Origin: Streptomyces sp. NBC_00654
GTDB taxonomy: Bacteria > Actinomycetota > Actinomycetes > Streptomycetales > Streptomycetaceae
Length of the DNA stretch: 64,000 bases
Direction of reading: 5' to 3'
Assembly: GCF_026341775.1 (NCBI RefSeq)
Contig: NZ_JAPEOB010000001.1
Location: 1,984,001 to 2,048,000 of the forward strand
Shown here in pieces: positions 48,637 to 58,099 of this stretch. Below the pieces are notes generated by a model, which was not told where the DNA came from, did no database searches, and worked only from the letters and a program-made list of their open reading frames with translations. The stretch's first letter is position 1. The number at the start of each line of letters is the position of its first letter. The position numbers and the translations under genes are program-made.

Positions 48637-50307
48637 ATGGCTGAGGCAGTCGCCGCACATGAGGATCCGAAGTACCCCGAGCTCAGCCGGCGGACCATCA
48701 CCCTGGTGGTGACGGGGCTCCTGCTCGCGGTCTTCATGTCCGCACTCGACGGCATGATCATGGCCACCGCGATGCGGACGGTCGCCGACAACCTGCACGG
48801 GCAGACCCTGCAGGCCTGGGCCACCACCGGCTATCTGATCACCGCGACCATTTCCCTGCCGCTCTACGGAAAACTCTCCGACATCTACGGCCGCAAGCGG
48901 CTGTACATGATCGCGATCGTGCTCTTCCTGCTGGGTTCGCTGCTCTGCGCGATGGCCCAGTCGATGTACGAACTCGCCCTGTACCGCGGCATCCAGGGGC
49001 TGGGCGGCGGTGGACTGGGCTCGGTCGCCCTGGCCGTGCTGGCCGACATGCTGCCGCCGGAGCAGCGGGTGCGCTACCAGGCGAACTTCGGCGCGGTCTT
49101 CGGGATCGCGAGCGTCCTGGGCCCGGCCGTGGGCGGGCTGTTCGCGGGCATGGACAGCTTCCTGGGCGTCGCGGGATGGCGCTGGATCTTCCTCATCAAT
49201 CTGCCGATCGGTCTGATCACGCTCGTCGTCGTCGGGAAGCTGTTCACGTTCAGGAACGTCCGGATCCCCCAGCGCGTCGACTACCGGGGGGCCACCGCGC
49301 TGGTCGCCGGGCTGGTGCCGCTGCTGCTGGTCGCCGAACAGGGCAAGCAGTGGGGCTGGACGTCGCCGCTCTCGCTGGGGCTGTTCGTCCTGGGCGCGGC
49401 CGGCCTGGCGTGGTTCCTGCTCGTGGAGCGCAGGATGGGCGACGAGGCGCTGATGCCGCCCCGGCTCTTCCGCAACAGCGCGTTCACCCAGGTGAACGTG
49501 GTGAACTTCATCGGCGGTATCGGCGCCTTCACCTCCATGACGTTCCTGCCGCTCTACCTCCAGATCGTGCAGGGCCTGTCGCCCACCACCGCGGGCCTGC
49601 TGCTGCTTCCGCAGTCGCTGGCGACCACCGTGGGAGCCAAGTTCGCCGGCCCCGTCGTCGCCAGGACCGAGCGCTACAAGTTCATGCTGGCCGGCGGACT
49701 GGCCATGCTCGGCGCCACCTACCTGGTCCTGAGCACGGTCGGCGTGGACACCTCGCTGTGGGTCATGGGCGCGCTGGCCGTCGCGATGGGCCTGGGGCTC
49801 GGCATCTTCATGCAGACGGTCCTCACGGCCCTGCAGAACAGTGTTCCCCCGCAGGACATGGGTGTGGCCAGCGGGCTGTACAGCTTCTCGCGGCAACTCG
49901 GCGCGATCTCCGGTACGGCCGTCTTCCTCTCGGTCATGTTCGGTATCGCCGCCGGCCGGATCATCGACTCCTTCGCCTCGGTGCGGAACACGCCCGCACT
50001 GCAGGCCGCGATGAACGACCCGGCGGTGCTGTCCAGCGCGGCGGACCAGAAGGTGCTCACCGGGCTGCTCGGCGGCACCGAGGGCATCGACCTCGACAAC
50101 ACGGCGGTGCTCGACACCCTCGACCCGCGCGTCGCGCGCCCGATCCTGGAGGGCATGGGGAGCAGCATCAACACGGTCTTCCTCGTCCTGGGCGGCCTCG
50201 GCCTCCTCGCGGCACTCGTATCGCTCACGATCAGGGAGAAGGCCGGATCCAAGGCGCCGGCCGAACAGAGCGACGGGGCCGGGGAACGGCTCGCCGCCAC
50301 GGAGTGA
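48637..50307 (+). CDS. MFS drug exporter, DHA2 family (14 helices)
   Basis: A 556-residue proton-coupled efflux pump of the EmrB/QacA group. TM1 motif D1 is seen in FMSALDGMIMATAMRTVAD, motif A in GKLSDIYGRKR, and motif C in GIASVLGPAVGGLFAG; the length and hydrophobic pattern fit 14 helices. GAGGAGGG precedes the ATG. It is co-transcribed with the nitroreductase-like gene under the SoxR-type operator, which suggests export of a redox-cycling or nitroaromatic compound, self-made or foreign. A strong terminator follows. Confidence 0.93.
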   Translation: MAEAVAAHEDPKYPELSRRTITLVVTGLLLAVFMSALDGMIMATAMRTVADNLHGQTLQAWATTGYLITATISLPLYGKLSDIYGRKRLYMIAIVLFLLGSLLCAMAQSMYELALYRGIQGLGGGGLGSVALAVLADMLPPEQRVRYQANFGAVFGIASVLGPAVGGLFAGMDSFLGVAGWRWIFLINLPIGLITLVVVGKLFTFRNVRIPQRVDYRGATALVAGLVPLLLVAEQGKQWGWTSPLSLGLFVLGAAGLAWFLLVERRMGDEALMPPRLFRNSAFTQVNVVNFIGGIGAFTSMTFLPLYLQIVQGLSPTTAGLLLLPQSLATTVGAKFAGPVVARTERYKFMLAGGLAMLGATYLVLSTVGVDTSLWVMGALAVAMGLGLGIFMQTVLTALQNSVPPQDMGVASGLYSFSRQLGAISGTAVFLSVMFGIAAGRIIDSFASVRNTPALQAAMNDPAVLSSAADQKVLTGLLGGTEGIDLDNTAVLDTLDPRVARPILEGMGSSINTVFLVLGGLGLLAALVSLTIREKAGSKAPAEQSDGAGERLAATE

Positions 50308-50339
50308 GCCCCGCGGCCGTGGCCGGGATCACCCAACGG

Positions 50340-50372
50340 GAGCCCCCACCGGACCGGGTCCGGTGGGGGCTC
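50340..50372. terminator. Perfect 15-bp stem between MFS gene and sdaA
   Basis: GAGCCCCCACCGGAC and exact complement with a 3-nt loop, then ATTTCC. It serves the two convergent units. Confidence 0.88.
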
Positions 50373-50378
50373 ATTTCC

Positions 50379-51764
50379 CTAGCACTCGATGATGTTCACC
50401 GCGAGCCCGCCCCGCGCCGTCTCCTTGTACTTGACGCTCATGTCGGCGCCCGTCTCCTTCATGGTCTTGATGACCTTGTCGAGGGAGACCTTGTGGCTGC
50501 CGTCGCCGCGCAGCGCCATCTTCGCCGCGGTGACCGCCTTGACGGCCGCCATGCCGTTGCGCTCGATGCACGGGATCTGGACCAGGCCGCCGACCGGGTC
50601 GCAGGTCAGGCCGAGGTTGTGTTCCATGCCGATCTCGGCGGCGTTCTCGACCTGCTCGGGGGAGCCGCCGAGGACCTCGGCCAGCGCGCCCGCGGCCATG
50701 GAGCAGGCGGAGCCGACCTCGCCCTGGCAGCCGACCTCGGCGCCGGAGATGGAGGCGTTCTCCTTGAAGAGCATGCCGATGGCTCCGGCGGCGAGCAGGA
50801 AGCGGACGACGCTGTCCTCCTTCTCGGCCTCGGTGCAGCCGCCGGCCGCGAAGTTCATGTAGTAGTGCAGGACGGCGGGGATGATGCCCGCGGCGCCGTT
50901 GGTGGGGGCCGTGACGACGCGGCCGCCCGCCGCGTTCTCCTCGTTGACCGCCATCGCGTAGAGGGTGATCCACTCCATCGCGTGGGCCTGCGGGTCGCCC
51001 TCGGCGCGCAGCTGGCGGGCGGAGTTCGCGGCGCGGCGGCGGACCTTCAGGCCGCCGGGGAGGATGCCCTCGCGGGACATGCCGCGCGAGACACAGGCCT
51101 GCATGACGCGCCAGATGTCCAGCAGACCCGAGCGGATCTCGTCCTCGGTGCGCCAGGCCTTCTCGTTCTCCAGCATCAGCGAGGAGATGGACAGGCCGGT
51201 TTCGCCGGAGAGCCGCAGCAGCTCGTCGCCGGTGCGGAAGGGGTGCTTGAGGGCGGTGTCGTCCGGGACGATCGGGTTCTCGCCCTGGACCGCGTCCTCG
51301 TCCACGACGAAGCCGCCGCCGACGGAGTAGTAGGTCTTCTCCAGGAGCGGGGCGCCCTCGTGGTCGTACGCGAAGATCGTCATGCCGTTGGCGTGGTACG
51401 GCAGGGCCTTGCGGCGGTGCAGGACCAGCTGCTCGTCGGCGTCGAAGGGGATCTCGTGCGCCCCGAGCAGGTTGATCCGGCCGGTGGCGCGGATCTCCTC
51501 GACGCGGGCGTCGGCGGACTCCACATCGACGGTGCGGGGCGACTCGCCCTCCAGGCCGAGCAGGACCGCCTTGGGCGTGCCGTGCCCGTGGCCGGTCGCG
51601 CCGAGCGAACCGTACAGCTCGGCCCGTATCGAGGCGGTGTGGGCCAGCAGGCCCTCGTTCTTCAGGCGGCGCGCGAACATCCGGGCGGCGCGCATCGGTC
51701 CCACCGTGTGGGAGCTGGACGGGCCGATACCGACCGAGAACAGGTCGAAGACCGAGATGGCCAC
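50379..51764 (-). CDS. sdaA: L-serine ammonia-lyase SdaA
   Basis: A 461-residue single-chain iron-sulfur serine deaminase producing pyruvate and ammonia. The N-terminal domain begins [20 protein letters not shown]. Cluster cysteines lie in [15 protein letters not shown] and [15 protein letters not shown]. The chain ends in IIEC, and such a C-terminal Cys is known in this family to act as a fourth cluster ligand that serine displaces. GTG 51764 follows AGGAG. It is last in the riboswitch-led operon gcvT-gcvH-glyA-sdaA and would consume serine made from glycine. Confidence 0.96.
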   Translation of the reverse strand: MAISVFDLFSVGIGPSSSHTVGPMRAARMFARRLKNEGLLAHTASIRAELYGSLGATGHGHGTPKAVLLGLEGESPRTVDVESADARVEEIRATGRINLLGAHEIPFDADEQLVLHRRKALPYHANGMTIFAYDHEGAPLLEKTYYSVGGGFVVDEDAVQGENPIVPDDTALKHPFRTGDELLRLSGETGLSISSLMLENEKAWRTEDEIRSGLLDIWRVMQACVSRGMSREGILPGGLKVRRRAANSARQLRAEGDPQAHAMEWITLYAMAVNEENAAGGRVVTAPTNGAAGIIPAVLHYYMNFAAGGCTEAEKEDSVVRFLLAAGAIGMLFKENASISGAEVGCQGEVGSACSMAAGALAEVLGGSPEQVENAAEIGMEHNLGLTCDPVGGLVQIPCIERNGMAAVKAVTAAKMALRGDGSHKVSLDKVIKTMKETGADMSVKYKETARGGLAVNIIEC

Positions 51765-51917
51765 GGGATGACTCCTAAGGGTGGGAAGACGCCGTTGTCT
51801 GCCGGGTGGTGCGGTACGGGCCGGGTCGGCCCGAAGAGCGAGGACAAGGGTGGGGGCACCGCGCTCACTGTCCAGTGTGCGTGGTGCCCCGCCCGAAACG
51901 TGCGAACTGCTTCCGGA

Positions 51918-53177
51918 CTACTTCAGACCGGGGTACAGCGGGAACTTCTCGGCAAGTGCCGTGACACGGGCCTTCAGGCCGGCGGCGTCGTACGACGGCT
52001 TCAGCGCGGCGGCGATGATCTCCGCCACCTCGGTGAAGTCCTCGTTCTGGAAACCGCGGGTCGCCAGGGCCGGGGTGCCGATCCGCAGACCCGAGGTGAC
52101 CATCGGCGGCCGCGGGTCGTTCGGGACCGCGTTCCGGTTGACCGTGATGCCGACCTCGTGGAGGCGGTCCTCGGCCTGCTGGCCGTCCAGCTCGGAGTCG
52201 CGCAGGTCGACGAGGACCAGGTGCACGTCCGTGCCGCCGGACAGGACGGAGACGCCGGCCTCGGTGACGTCCGGCTGCACCAGACGCTCGGCGAGGATGC
52301 GGGCGCCGTCCAGGGTGCGCTGCTGGCGCTCCTTGAACTCCTCGGTCGCCGCGACCTTGAACGAGACCGCCTTGGCCGCGATCACGTGCTCCAGCGGGCC
52401 ACCCTGCTGACCGGGGAAGACCGCCGAGTTGATCTTCTTGGCGAGCTCCTGCGTCGACAGGATGACGCCACCGCGCGGACCGCCGAGGGTCTTGTGCGTG
52501 GTGGTCGTGACGACATGGGCGTGCGGCACCGGGTTGGGGTGCAGACCCGCGGCCACCAGGCCCGCGAAGTGCGCCATGTCGACCATCAGGTACGCGCCGA
52601 CCTCGTCCGCGATGCGGCGGAAGGCGGCGAAGTCGAGCTGGCGCGGGTAGGCGGACCAGCCCGCGACGATCAGCTTCGGCTTGGTCTCCTTGGCCAGGCG
52701 CTCGACCTCGGCCATGTCCACGGTGCCGGTGTCGTCGACGTGGTACGGGACCACGTTGTAGAGCTTGCCGGAGAAGTTGATCTTCATGCCGTGGGTCAGG
52801 TGACCGCCGTGGGCCAGGTTCAGGCCCATGATCGTGTCGCCCGGCTTCAGCAGCGCGAACATCGCGGCGGCGTTCGCCTGCGCACCGGAGTGCGGCTGGA
52901 CGTTCGCGGCCTCGGCGCCGAACAGGGCCTTGATCCGGTCGATCGCGATCTGCTCGACCACGTCGACGTGCTCACAGCCGCCGTAGTAGCGGCGGCCGGG
53001 GTAGCCCTCGGCGTACTTGTTGGTGAGGACGGAGCCCTGGGCCTCCATGACGGCGACCGGAGCGAAGTTCTCCGAGGCGATCATTTCGAGGGTGGACTGC
53101 TGACGGTGGAGCTCGGCGTCGACGGCTGCGGCGACGTCCGGGTCCAGCTCGTGGAGGGAGGAGTTGAGAAGCGACAT
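51918..53177 (-). CDS. glyA: Serine hydroxymethyltransferase GlyA
   Basis: A 419-residue PLP enzyme interconverting glycine and serine with methylene-tetrahydrofolate. Motifs: [48 protein letters not shown], and PLP-lysine Lys229 in [14 protein letters not shown]. It is only 18 bp downstream of gcvH on the minus strand, so co-transcribed. In this operon it joins the one-carbon unit released by the glycine cleavage system to a second glycine, giving serine for SdaA. Confidence 0.97.
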   Translation of the reverse strand: MSLLNSSLHELDPDVAAAVDAELHRQQSTLEMIASENFAPVAVMEAQGSVLTNKYAEGYPGRRYYGGCEHVDVVEQIAIDRIKALFGAEAANVQPHSGAQANAAAMFALLKPGDTIMGLNLAHGGHLTHGMKINFSGKLYNVVPYHVDDTGTVDMAEVERLAKETKPKLIVAGWSAYPRQLDFAAFRRIADEVGAYLMVDMAHFAGLVAAGLHPNPVPHAHVVTTTTHKTLGGPRGGVILSTQELAKKINSAVFPGQQGGPLEHVIAAKAVSFKVAATEEFKERQQRTLDGARILAERLVQPDVTEAGVSVLSGGTDVHLVLVDLRDSELDGQQAEDRLHEVGITVNRNAVPNDPRPPMVTSGLRIGTPALATRGFQNEDFTEVAEIIAAALKPSYDAAGLKARVTALAEKFPLYPGLK

Positions 53178-53195
53178 CAGGGGATCCCTAGGGTC

Positions 53196-53573
53196 TCAGT
53201 TGCCGGAGAACGCGGTGTATTCGTCGGCGGAGAGCAGGTCGTCCGGCTCCTCCGCCACCCGTACCTTGAACAGCCAGCCGCCCTCGAACGGAGCGGAGTT
53301 CACCAGCGACGGGTCGTCCACGACGTCCTGGTTCGCCGCGACGACCTCACCCGTGATGGGGGAGTACAGGTCGCTGACCGACTTGGTCGACTCCAGCTCG
53401 CCGCAGGTCTCGCCCGCGGTCACCGTGTCGCCGACGTCGGGGAGCTGCGCGTAGACGACGTCACCGAGCGCGTTGGCCGCGTACTCGGTGATACCGATCG
53501 TGGCGACACCGTCCTCGACGGCCGACAGCCACTCGTGCTCCTTGCTGTACCGCAGCTGCTGGGGGTTGCTCAT
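53196..53573 (-). CDS. gcvH: Glycine cleavage system H protein GcvH
   Basis: A 125-residue lipoyl carrier that shuttles the aminomethyl group between the P, T and L proteins. The lipoylation site is Lys64 in [30 protein letters not shown] and [19 protein letters not shown] are standard. ATG 53573 has AGGAGA about 10 nt upstream. It is the second gene of the operon after gcvT. The P protein gene (gcvP) is not in the window. Confidence 0.97.
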   Translation of the reverse strand: MSNPQQLRYSKEHEWLSAVEDGVATIGITEYAANALGDVVYAQLPDVGDTVTAGETCGELESTKSVSDLYSPITGEVVAANQDVVDDPSLVNSAPFEGGWLFKVRVAEEPDDLLSADEYTAFSGN

Positions 53574-53673
53574 GACCTGAATTCTCCTGTACGCGGGGGA
53601 GTGCTGATGAACGGTGGTCTTACGGTGTGAGACGCGATTACGTCACTTCCGGGGCGGTGCGATGCCCGGAATG

Positions 53674-54789
53674 TCACTTCTCGCGCTTGTAGAACGGCAG
53701 GGCGACGACCTCGTAGGGCTCGTGCGTGCCGCGGATGTCCACGCCGACGCCCTCGGTGCCGGGCGCGGCGAACGCCGCGTCCACGTACGCCATGGCGATC
53801 GGCCTGCCCAGGGTGGGCGACGGGGCGCCGGAGGTGACCTCGCCGATCACCTCGCCGCCCGCGACGACCTGGAATCCGGCGCGCGGGACCCGGCGGCCCT
53901 CGGCGATCAGGCCGACGAGCTTGCGGGGCGGGGCGGTCTCGGCGCGCGCGGCGGCGGCCACGAGGGCCTCGCGCCCGACGAAGTCGCCCTCCTTCTCGAA
54001 CTTCACGACCCGGCCCAGGCCCGCGTCGAACGGGGTCAGCGCGGTCGTCAGCTCGTGCCCGTACAGCGGCATGCCCGCCTCCAGGCGGAGCGTGTCACGG
54101 CAGGAGAGCCCGCAGGGGATCAGGCCGTGCGCCGTACCGGCCTCGGTGAGCGCCCGCCACAGCTGCTCGGCGTGCTCGGGGGCCACGAACAGCTCGAAGC
54201 CGTCCTCGCCGGTGTAGCCGGTACGGGCGATCAGCGCGGGCACCCCGGCGACCGTGCCGGGCAGGCCCGCGTAGTACTTCAGCCCGTCCAGGTCGGCGTC
54301 CGTGACGGCCTTCATGATCGCGGGCGACTCCGGGCCCTGCACGGCGAGCAGCGCGTACGCGTCACGGTCGTCGCGCACCTCGGCGTCGAAACCGGCCACC
54401 CGGTCCCGCAGCGCGTCCAGCACGATCTGCGCGTTGCCCGCGTTGGCGACGACCATGTACTCGGTCTCGCCCAGCCGGTAGACGATCAGGTCGTCCAGGA
54501 TGCCGCCGTCGCTCCCGACGATCATCGTGTAGCGGGCGCGGCCGGCGCCGACGGTGGCGATGTTGCCCACCAGCGCGTAGCTCAGGAAGGCGGCGGCCTG
54601 CGGCCCGGTGACCGTGATCTCACCCATGTGGGACAGGTCGAAGAGACCCGCCCGGGTGCGTACGGCGTTGTGCTCGTCGCGCTCGCTCGCGTACCGCAGC
54701 GGCATGTCCCAGCCGGCGAAGTCGGTCATGGTGGCGCCCAGCGAACGGTGCAGGGCGTCCAGGGCGGTGAGACGGGGGGCGTTGCTCAT
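53674..54789 (-). CDS. gcvT: Glycine cleavage system aminomethyltransferase GcvT
   Basis: A 371-residue T protein that transfers the methylene group from aminomethyl-GcvH to tetrahydrofolate and releases ammonia. Motifs: ATMTDFAGWDMPLRY, GLFDLSHMGEITVTGPQA, ARTGYTGEDGFELF, and GLSCRDTLRLEAGMPLYGHE. ATG 54789 (GGAG 9 nt upstream) is chosen over the longer frame to 54834 because the latter would run into the riboswitch. First gene of the operon, directly behind a tandem glycine riboswitch. Confidence 0.96.
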   Translation of the reverse strand: MSNAPRLTALDALHRSLGATMTDFAGWDMPLRYASERDEHNAVRTRAGLFDLSHMGEITVTGPQAAAFLSYALVGNIATVGAGRARYTMIVGSDGGILDDLIVYRLGETEYMVVANAGNAQIVLDALRDRVAGFDAEVRDDRDAYALLAVQGPESPAIMKAVTDADLDGLKYYAGLPGTVAGVPALIARTGYTGEDGFELFVAPEHAEQLWRALTEAGTAHGLIPCGLSCRDTLRLEAGMPLYGHELTTALTPFDAGLGRVVKFEKEGDFVGREALVAAAARAETAPPRKLVGLIAEGRRVPRAGFQVVAGGEVIGEVTSGAPSPTLGRPIAMAYVDAAFAAPGTEGVGVDIRGTHEPYEVVALPFYKREK

Positions 54790-54823
54790 GGATTCGGCTC
54801 CAGGGCATGACGACAGAGGACGA

Positions 54824-55040
54824 TCCCTCCCCATCTGTCATCGGAACCTGAGAGGTTCGCCGAAAGGCCCTGAAGGGGGTCAGCCCTCGCCGGGTTCGGC
54901 TTGCACCTTGGGTGGAGCCGCCGGGCGGCTCGCTTTTCAGATCTGCCTCATCCACGCGGTACGGGGCCTGAGAGATTCAAGGGAGGAACTTGCTCCTTCG
55001 GCGCCCGGTACACACAGTGACCGGAACTCTCCCGCGCGGA
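54824..55040 (-). ncRNA. Tandem glycine riboswitch
   Basis: On the minus strand two aptamer-like units precede gcvT. The first has GCGGGAGAGTTCC, the conserved GCGCCGAAGGAGCAA and AATCTCTCAGG. The second has GGGCCTTTCGGCGAACC and CCTCTCAGGTTCCG, followed by GACAGATGGGGAGG. The repeated CTCTCAGG and GCCGAAGG-type cores are diagnostic of glycine aptamers. Binding glycine should turn on expression of the gcvT-gcvH-glyA-sdaA operon. The exact ends are estimated. Confidence 0.9.
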
Positions 55041-55137
55041 TTCAAACGGCCGGTATGCAGTTGGCGGGGTCATCATCGCACGGCTTGCGGAAGAGTGGGG
55101 CGTCCGGTCTCCCACCCGACACGGGCCGCAGGCCCGG

Positions 55138-55165
55138 TTGTGCCGCATTACCTTTTCTTTACACT
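55138..55165 (+). promoter_or_regulatory. Candidate promoter of the P-loop kinase-like gene
   Basis: TTGTGC and TACACT with a 16-bp spacer in a locally AT-rich stretch, about 40 nt before ATG 55204. Confidence 0.4.
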
Positions 55166-55203
55166 TCTTGGGCAGGTGTGGGTGACCCGACAGGGGGAGG
55201 GCG

Positions 55204-55878
55204 ATGGACTTGCAGCGGTACGCGACGACCGCGGGGGTCGCGCACGGCGCGATGCCTGCGCAGCCGGGCGCACCCGCCCGGGAAATGCTGGGCACGCACG
55301 CGCCGGTGGTACGTGACCTCCGGGGGCGCGCCGGGCGCAGCCCGCACAGCCTGGACTTCGCGTCCGGCGATCTCGTGGTGGTCTCCGGGCTGCCCGGAAG
55401 CGGAAAGTCGACACTGATCCGGCGGGCCGTCACGGACCGCGCCATCGATTCCCAGAACACCCGGGACACCTGGGCCGGGGCCCTGCCCCGCTTACTCCCG
55501 TACGCCCTCTACCGCCCGCTGGTCCGGGTGGCCCACTACTACGGGCTGTGGCGGGCACTCCGCTCCGGCGAGTCCGTCGTGGTGCACGACTGCGGCACCC
55601 AGGCCTGGGTGCGCCGCTGGCTGGCCCGGGACGCCCGGCGGCGGGTCCGCACCCTCCACCTCGTCCTGCTCGACGTCACGCCCAAGGTGGCGCGGGAAGG
55701 GCAGCGCGAGCGCGGCCGGGGCGTCTCCGGGTACGCCTTCTCCCGGCACCGGCGCTCGGTCGGCCGGCTGCTGCACGACACGGAGCGGGGTCTGCTGCCC
55801 CCGGGATGCGCCTCGGCGGTGCTGCTGGACCGTGAGGCGGCGGGGGTGCTCGGCCGGATCTCGTTCGCGGACGAGTAG
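55204..55878 (+). CDS. AAA-type P-loop ATPase/kinase-like protein
   Basis: A 224-residue nucleotide-binding protein. Walker A is VVVSGLPGSGKSTLIRRAV (about residues 58-76). Further segments are QNTRDTWAGALPRLLPYALYR, VVVHDCGTQAWVRRWLA, and LVLLDVTPKVAREGQRERGR as a lid with Arg residues. The fold resembles AAA_33/zeta-toxin-like small-molecule kinases. Substrate unknown. ATG 55204 has GGGGGAGGG upstream. Transcribed divergently from the gcv operon; followed by a GC-rich hairpin. Confidence 0.85.
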   Translation: MDLQRYATTAGVAHGAMPAQPGAPAREMLGTHAPVVRDLRGRAGRSPHSLDFASGDLVVVSGLPGSGKSTLIRRAVTDRAIDSQNTRDTWAGALPRLLPYALYRPLVRVAHYYGLWRALRSGESVVVHDCGTQAWVRRWLARDARRRVRTLHLVLLDVTPKVAREGQRERGRGVSGYAFSRHRRSVGRLLHDTERGLLPPGCASAVLLDREAAGVLGRISFADE

Positions 55879-55882
55879 GGCT

Positions 55883-55931
55883 CGCGGGGCGTACGGGGCC
55901 GAGCGGGGCGTACGGGGGCCGAGCGGGGCGG
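55883..55931. repeat. About 20-bp direct repeat downstream of the kinase-like gene
   Basis: GCGGGGCGTACGGGG(G)CCGA occurs twice in tandem, plus a partial third copy, between two genes. Confidence 0.6.
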
Positions 55932-55989
55932 GCGTCACGCGCGGGCCCCGTACGCAGGCGCACCGCCGGCGGGCTCACGGCCGGCGGGC

Positions 55990-56026
55990 GCCCGCCGGGC
56001 CGTCCGGCTGCCGGACGGCGGGCGGG
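55990..56026 (+). terminator. GC-rich hairpin after the kinase-like gene
   Basis: Arms of about 17 nt (GCCCGCCGGGCCGTCCGG with near-complement CCGGACGGCGGGCGGGC) around a CT-containing loop. Confidence 0.65.
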
Positions 56027-56112
56027 CACGCCGTCGGACACGCCGCCGGGCAGTGGACCCGGGAGGCTAGGGTTTCCGCCGGAACGCAGGTCGAGAGAGG
56101 GACACAGGGGCA

Positions 56113-56883
56113 GTGGACATTCCGGTACCGGCACAGACATATCCGCACCAGGGATGGCCGGCCAATGAGCTCGAAGAGGTGCTCGCCGCCTCGATCGGAG
56201 TCCCGGAGGCGGGCGGCCGGCTCGTCGAGGTGCTCGGCCGCAGCGCGCTCTGGGTGCCGCTGCCCAACGGCGGCAGTCCCGAAAGCCCCGATCTCGACCT
56301 GCCGATGATGGAGATCGACGGCGTCGCCTACGTCCCCGTGTTCAGCTCCGAATCGCAGTTCCTCGGCTGCGTCGGCACCCAGATGTCCTTCACCGTGGCG
56401 CCCGCCCGGGACTTCGCCCGCGGACTGCCGCCGCAGGTCGGGATAGCCGTGAACCCGGGCGGCGCGGTCGGCGTGCCACTGCCGCCCCCCGCTGTCGCCG
56501 AGCTCTGCCGGGCCGGCCGCACGCCCCTGGACGGGCCCGCGAGCGGCGCCCGGGTCCGCCTGTTCGAGCCCGACTGGCAGGAGGAACCCGTCGACTTCCT
56601 CGCCGCGGTGGCCGGGGAGTTCCAGGAGAGCGGCGTGGTGAGCACCGCCCGCCGGACGCTCGCCAGCATCGAGGGCGGCGACCCCGTCCTTTTCATCGGC
56701 GTCGAGTTCGCCACCTGGGACGGCGCGGGACAGAGCGCCCCGATGGACGCGCTGGGCCGGGCGCTGGGCCGGGTCCAGGTGCCGTGGCCCGTCAACCTGG
56801 TCCTGCTCGATGTGGCCCAGGACCTCGTCGGCGACTGGATGCGGGAGAAGGTCCGGCCGTTCTACCGGCGTGAGGGGCACTGA
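56113..56883 (+). CDS. SseB-like protein
   Basis: A 256-residue cytoplasmic protein with SseB N- and C-terminal-like regions: ASIGVPEAGGRLVEVLGRSA, LWVPLPNGG, FLGCVGTQMSF, and a C-terminal half with GDPVLFIGVEFATWDG and MREKVRPFYRREG. SseB was named in E. coli for an effect on serine sensitivity; the molecular function is not established. The presence of a serine/glycine operon close by may be coincidental. GTG 56113 is used; TAGGGT at about 56067-56072 may be its -10. Followed by a paralogue. Confidence 0.85.
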   Translation: MDIPVPAQTYPHQGWPANELEEVLAASIGVPEAGGRLVEVLGRSALWVPLPNGGSPESPDLDLPMMEIDGVAYVPVFSSESQFLGCVGTQMSFTVAPARDFARGLPPQVGIAVNPGGAVGVPLPPPAVAELCRAGRTPLDGPASGARVRLFEPDWQEEPVDFLAAVAGEFQESGVVSTARRTLASIEGGDPVLFIGVEFATWDGAGQSAPMDALGRALGRVQVPWPVNLVLLDVAQDLVGDWMREKVRPFYRREGH

Positions 56884-57096
56884 TCCACCGGTGTGAGGGG
56901 CTTTGACCGCACCGCCGGCGAGGGTGCCGGCCACACCCGGGGTCGGGGTCAACCGTCGTTGCCGGGTGGCGACGTCGATCCTTGGCGTCAAGTCGGTGTC
57001 AGCGGCGGCGCATAAGCTGGTTTGATGGCGGGGTCGCTCCCGTGTGCCCGGGAGCGGGGACGCGACACAGCGGATCGATGAGGGGCGGAACACAGG

Positions 57097-57882
57097 GTGA
57101 GTGCAGGCACTGCGGCGGCCGGGCAGGTCGAGCACATGCTGCGCCAGGTGACCCCCGGGCGCTACGACGCCTACGAGGCGCTGCTGGCGGCCCTCGCCGA
57201 CGGCCGGATCTGGATGCTCCTCTGGCACGGCACGGCCGGTTCGCCCGACGCCCAGTACGGGAACATGGAGATCGACGGCCAGGGATACGCCCCGTGCGTG
57301 ACCTCCGCCCAGGAGCTCTCCGCCAGCGGCTGGAACCGGGCCCACGAGCTCGTCACCGGCCGCGACATCGCCCGCGCCCTGTTCCCCGACCGCTGGGGAA
57401 TCTGGCTCAACCCGCATGCCCCGGGCGGCGGCGTCGGTATTCCCTGGCTGGACCTGCGCCGTATCGCCACCGGCCTCGACCGGCTGCCCGCCGGACCCCT
57501 GCGGCTCTCCGAGCCCGCCGTCGACATCCCCCAGTTCTACGCGCTGCTCACGCAGAACGCCCACCGCACCCCGGCGGTCCGCTCGCTGCGCCGTGCCTGG
57601 GTGCATCCCGCCGTCGGTGTTCCGTACCTCGCGATCGGCCTCGATCTCTACGACACGGGCCGCGCCTCCGTCGACTCGGTGCGCGAGATGATGCGGCAGT
57701 CGATCGGCGCGGTCCCCGAGGGGCTGCCCGTCTCCACCGTCGCCATGTCCGACGAGTACGACCCGGTCGCGATGTGGCTGCGCGCCAACTCCCGCCCGTT
57801 CTACGACCGTGAGGCGCACGCCCAGGCCGGCCCGCCGCCCGCCGCCGTGCCCGGCTACGGGTACCCGCACCGGCCCCGCTGA
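57097..57882 (+). CDS. SseB-like protein, second paralogue
   Basis: A 261-residue protein sharing the SseB layout with its neighbour: ALLAALADGRIWMLLWHG, NMEIDGQGYAPCVTSAQELS, GIWLNPHAPGGGVGIPWLDL, and C-terminal MWLRANSRPFYDREAH, comparable to the FYRREG ending of the first copy. The GTG start at 57097 follows GAGGGGCGG. TAAGCT around 57012 may be its -10. Tandem paralogues suggest a heteromeric pair. Molecular role unknown. Confidence 0.83.
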   Translation: MSAGTAAAGQVEHMLRQVTPGRYDAYEALLAALADGRIWMLLWHGTAGSPDAQYGNMEIDGQGYAPCVTSAQELSASGWNRAHELVTGRDIARALFPDRWGIWLNPHAPGGGVGIPWLDLRRIATGLDRLPAGPLRLSEPAVDIPQFYALLTQNAHRTPAVRSLRRAWVHPAVGVPYLAIGLDLYDTGRASVDSVREMMRQSIGAVPEGLPVSTVAMSDEYDPVAMWLRANSRPFYDREAHAQAGPPPAAVPGYGYPHRPR

Positions 57883-58099
57883 ACCGCGACGAGCGCGACG
57901 TTCGGTCACCGAGCGTCGAACACCCCTTGACGTCCGGCTTGTTGGCTTCCCGCGCGAGGATGTCCCGGAACTGGACGGTTTGTTTACTGTCCGGGTCTCG
58001 ACTAGGTCTCACCGCTATCCGGACTGTTCTCTTGCGGCGGGCACCGTCTGTAGTGTGCGGCCATCAAACCTCACCACATGGCGAACCAGGGGTGGACCC

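Noticed and set aside
49176-53630. A 1484-codon open frame on the plus strand
   Set aside because: It runs antisense to sdaA, glyA and gcvH and out of frame with the MFS gene; its translation is Arg/Ala/Gly/Val-rich without domains. It is a GC-driven shadow of well-identified genes.
57809-58099. Upstream extension of the substrate-binding protein frame
   Set aside because: It overlaps the end of the SseB-like gene and would hide the lipoprotein signal that begins at 58100.
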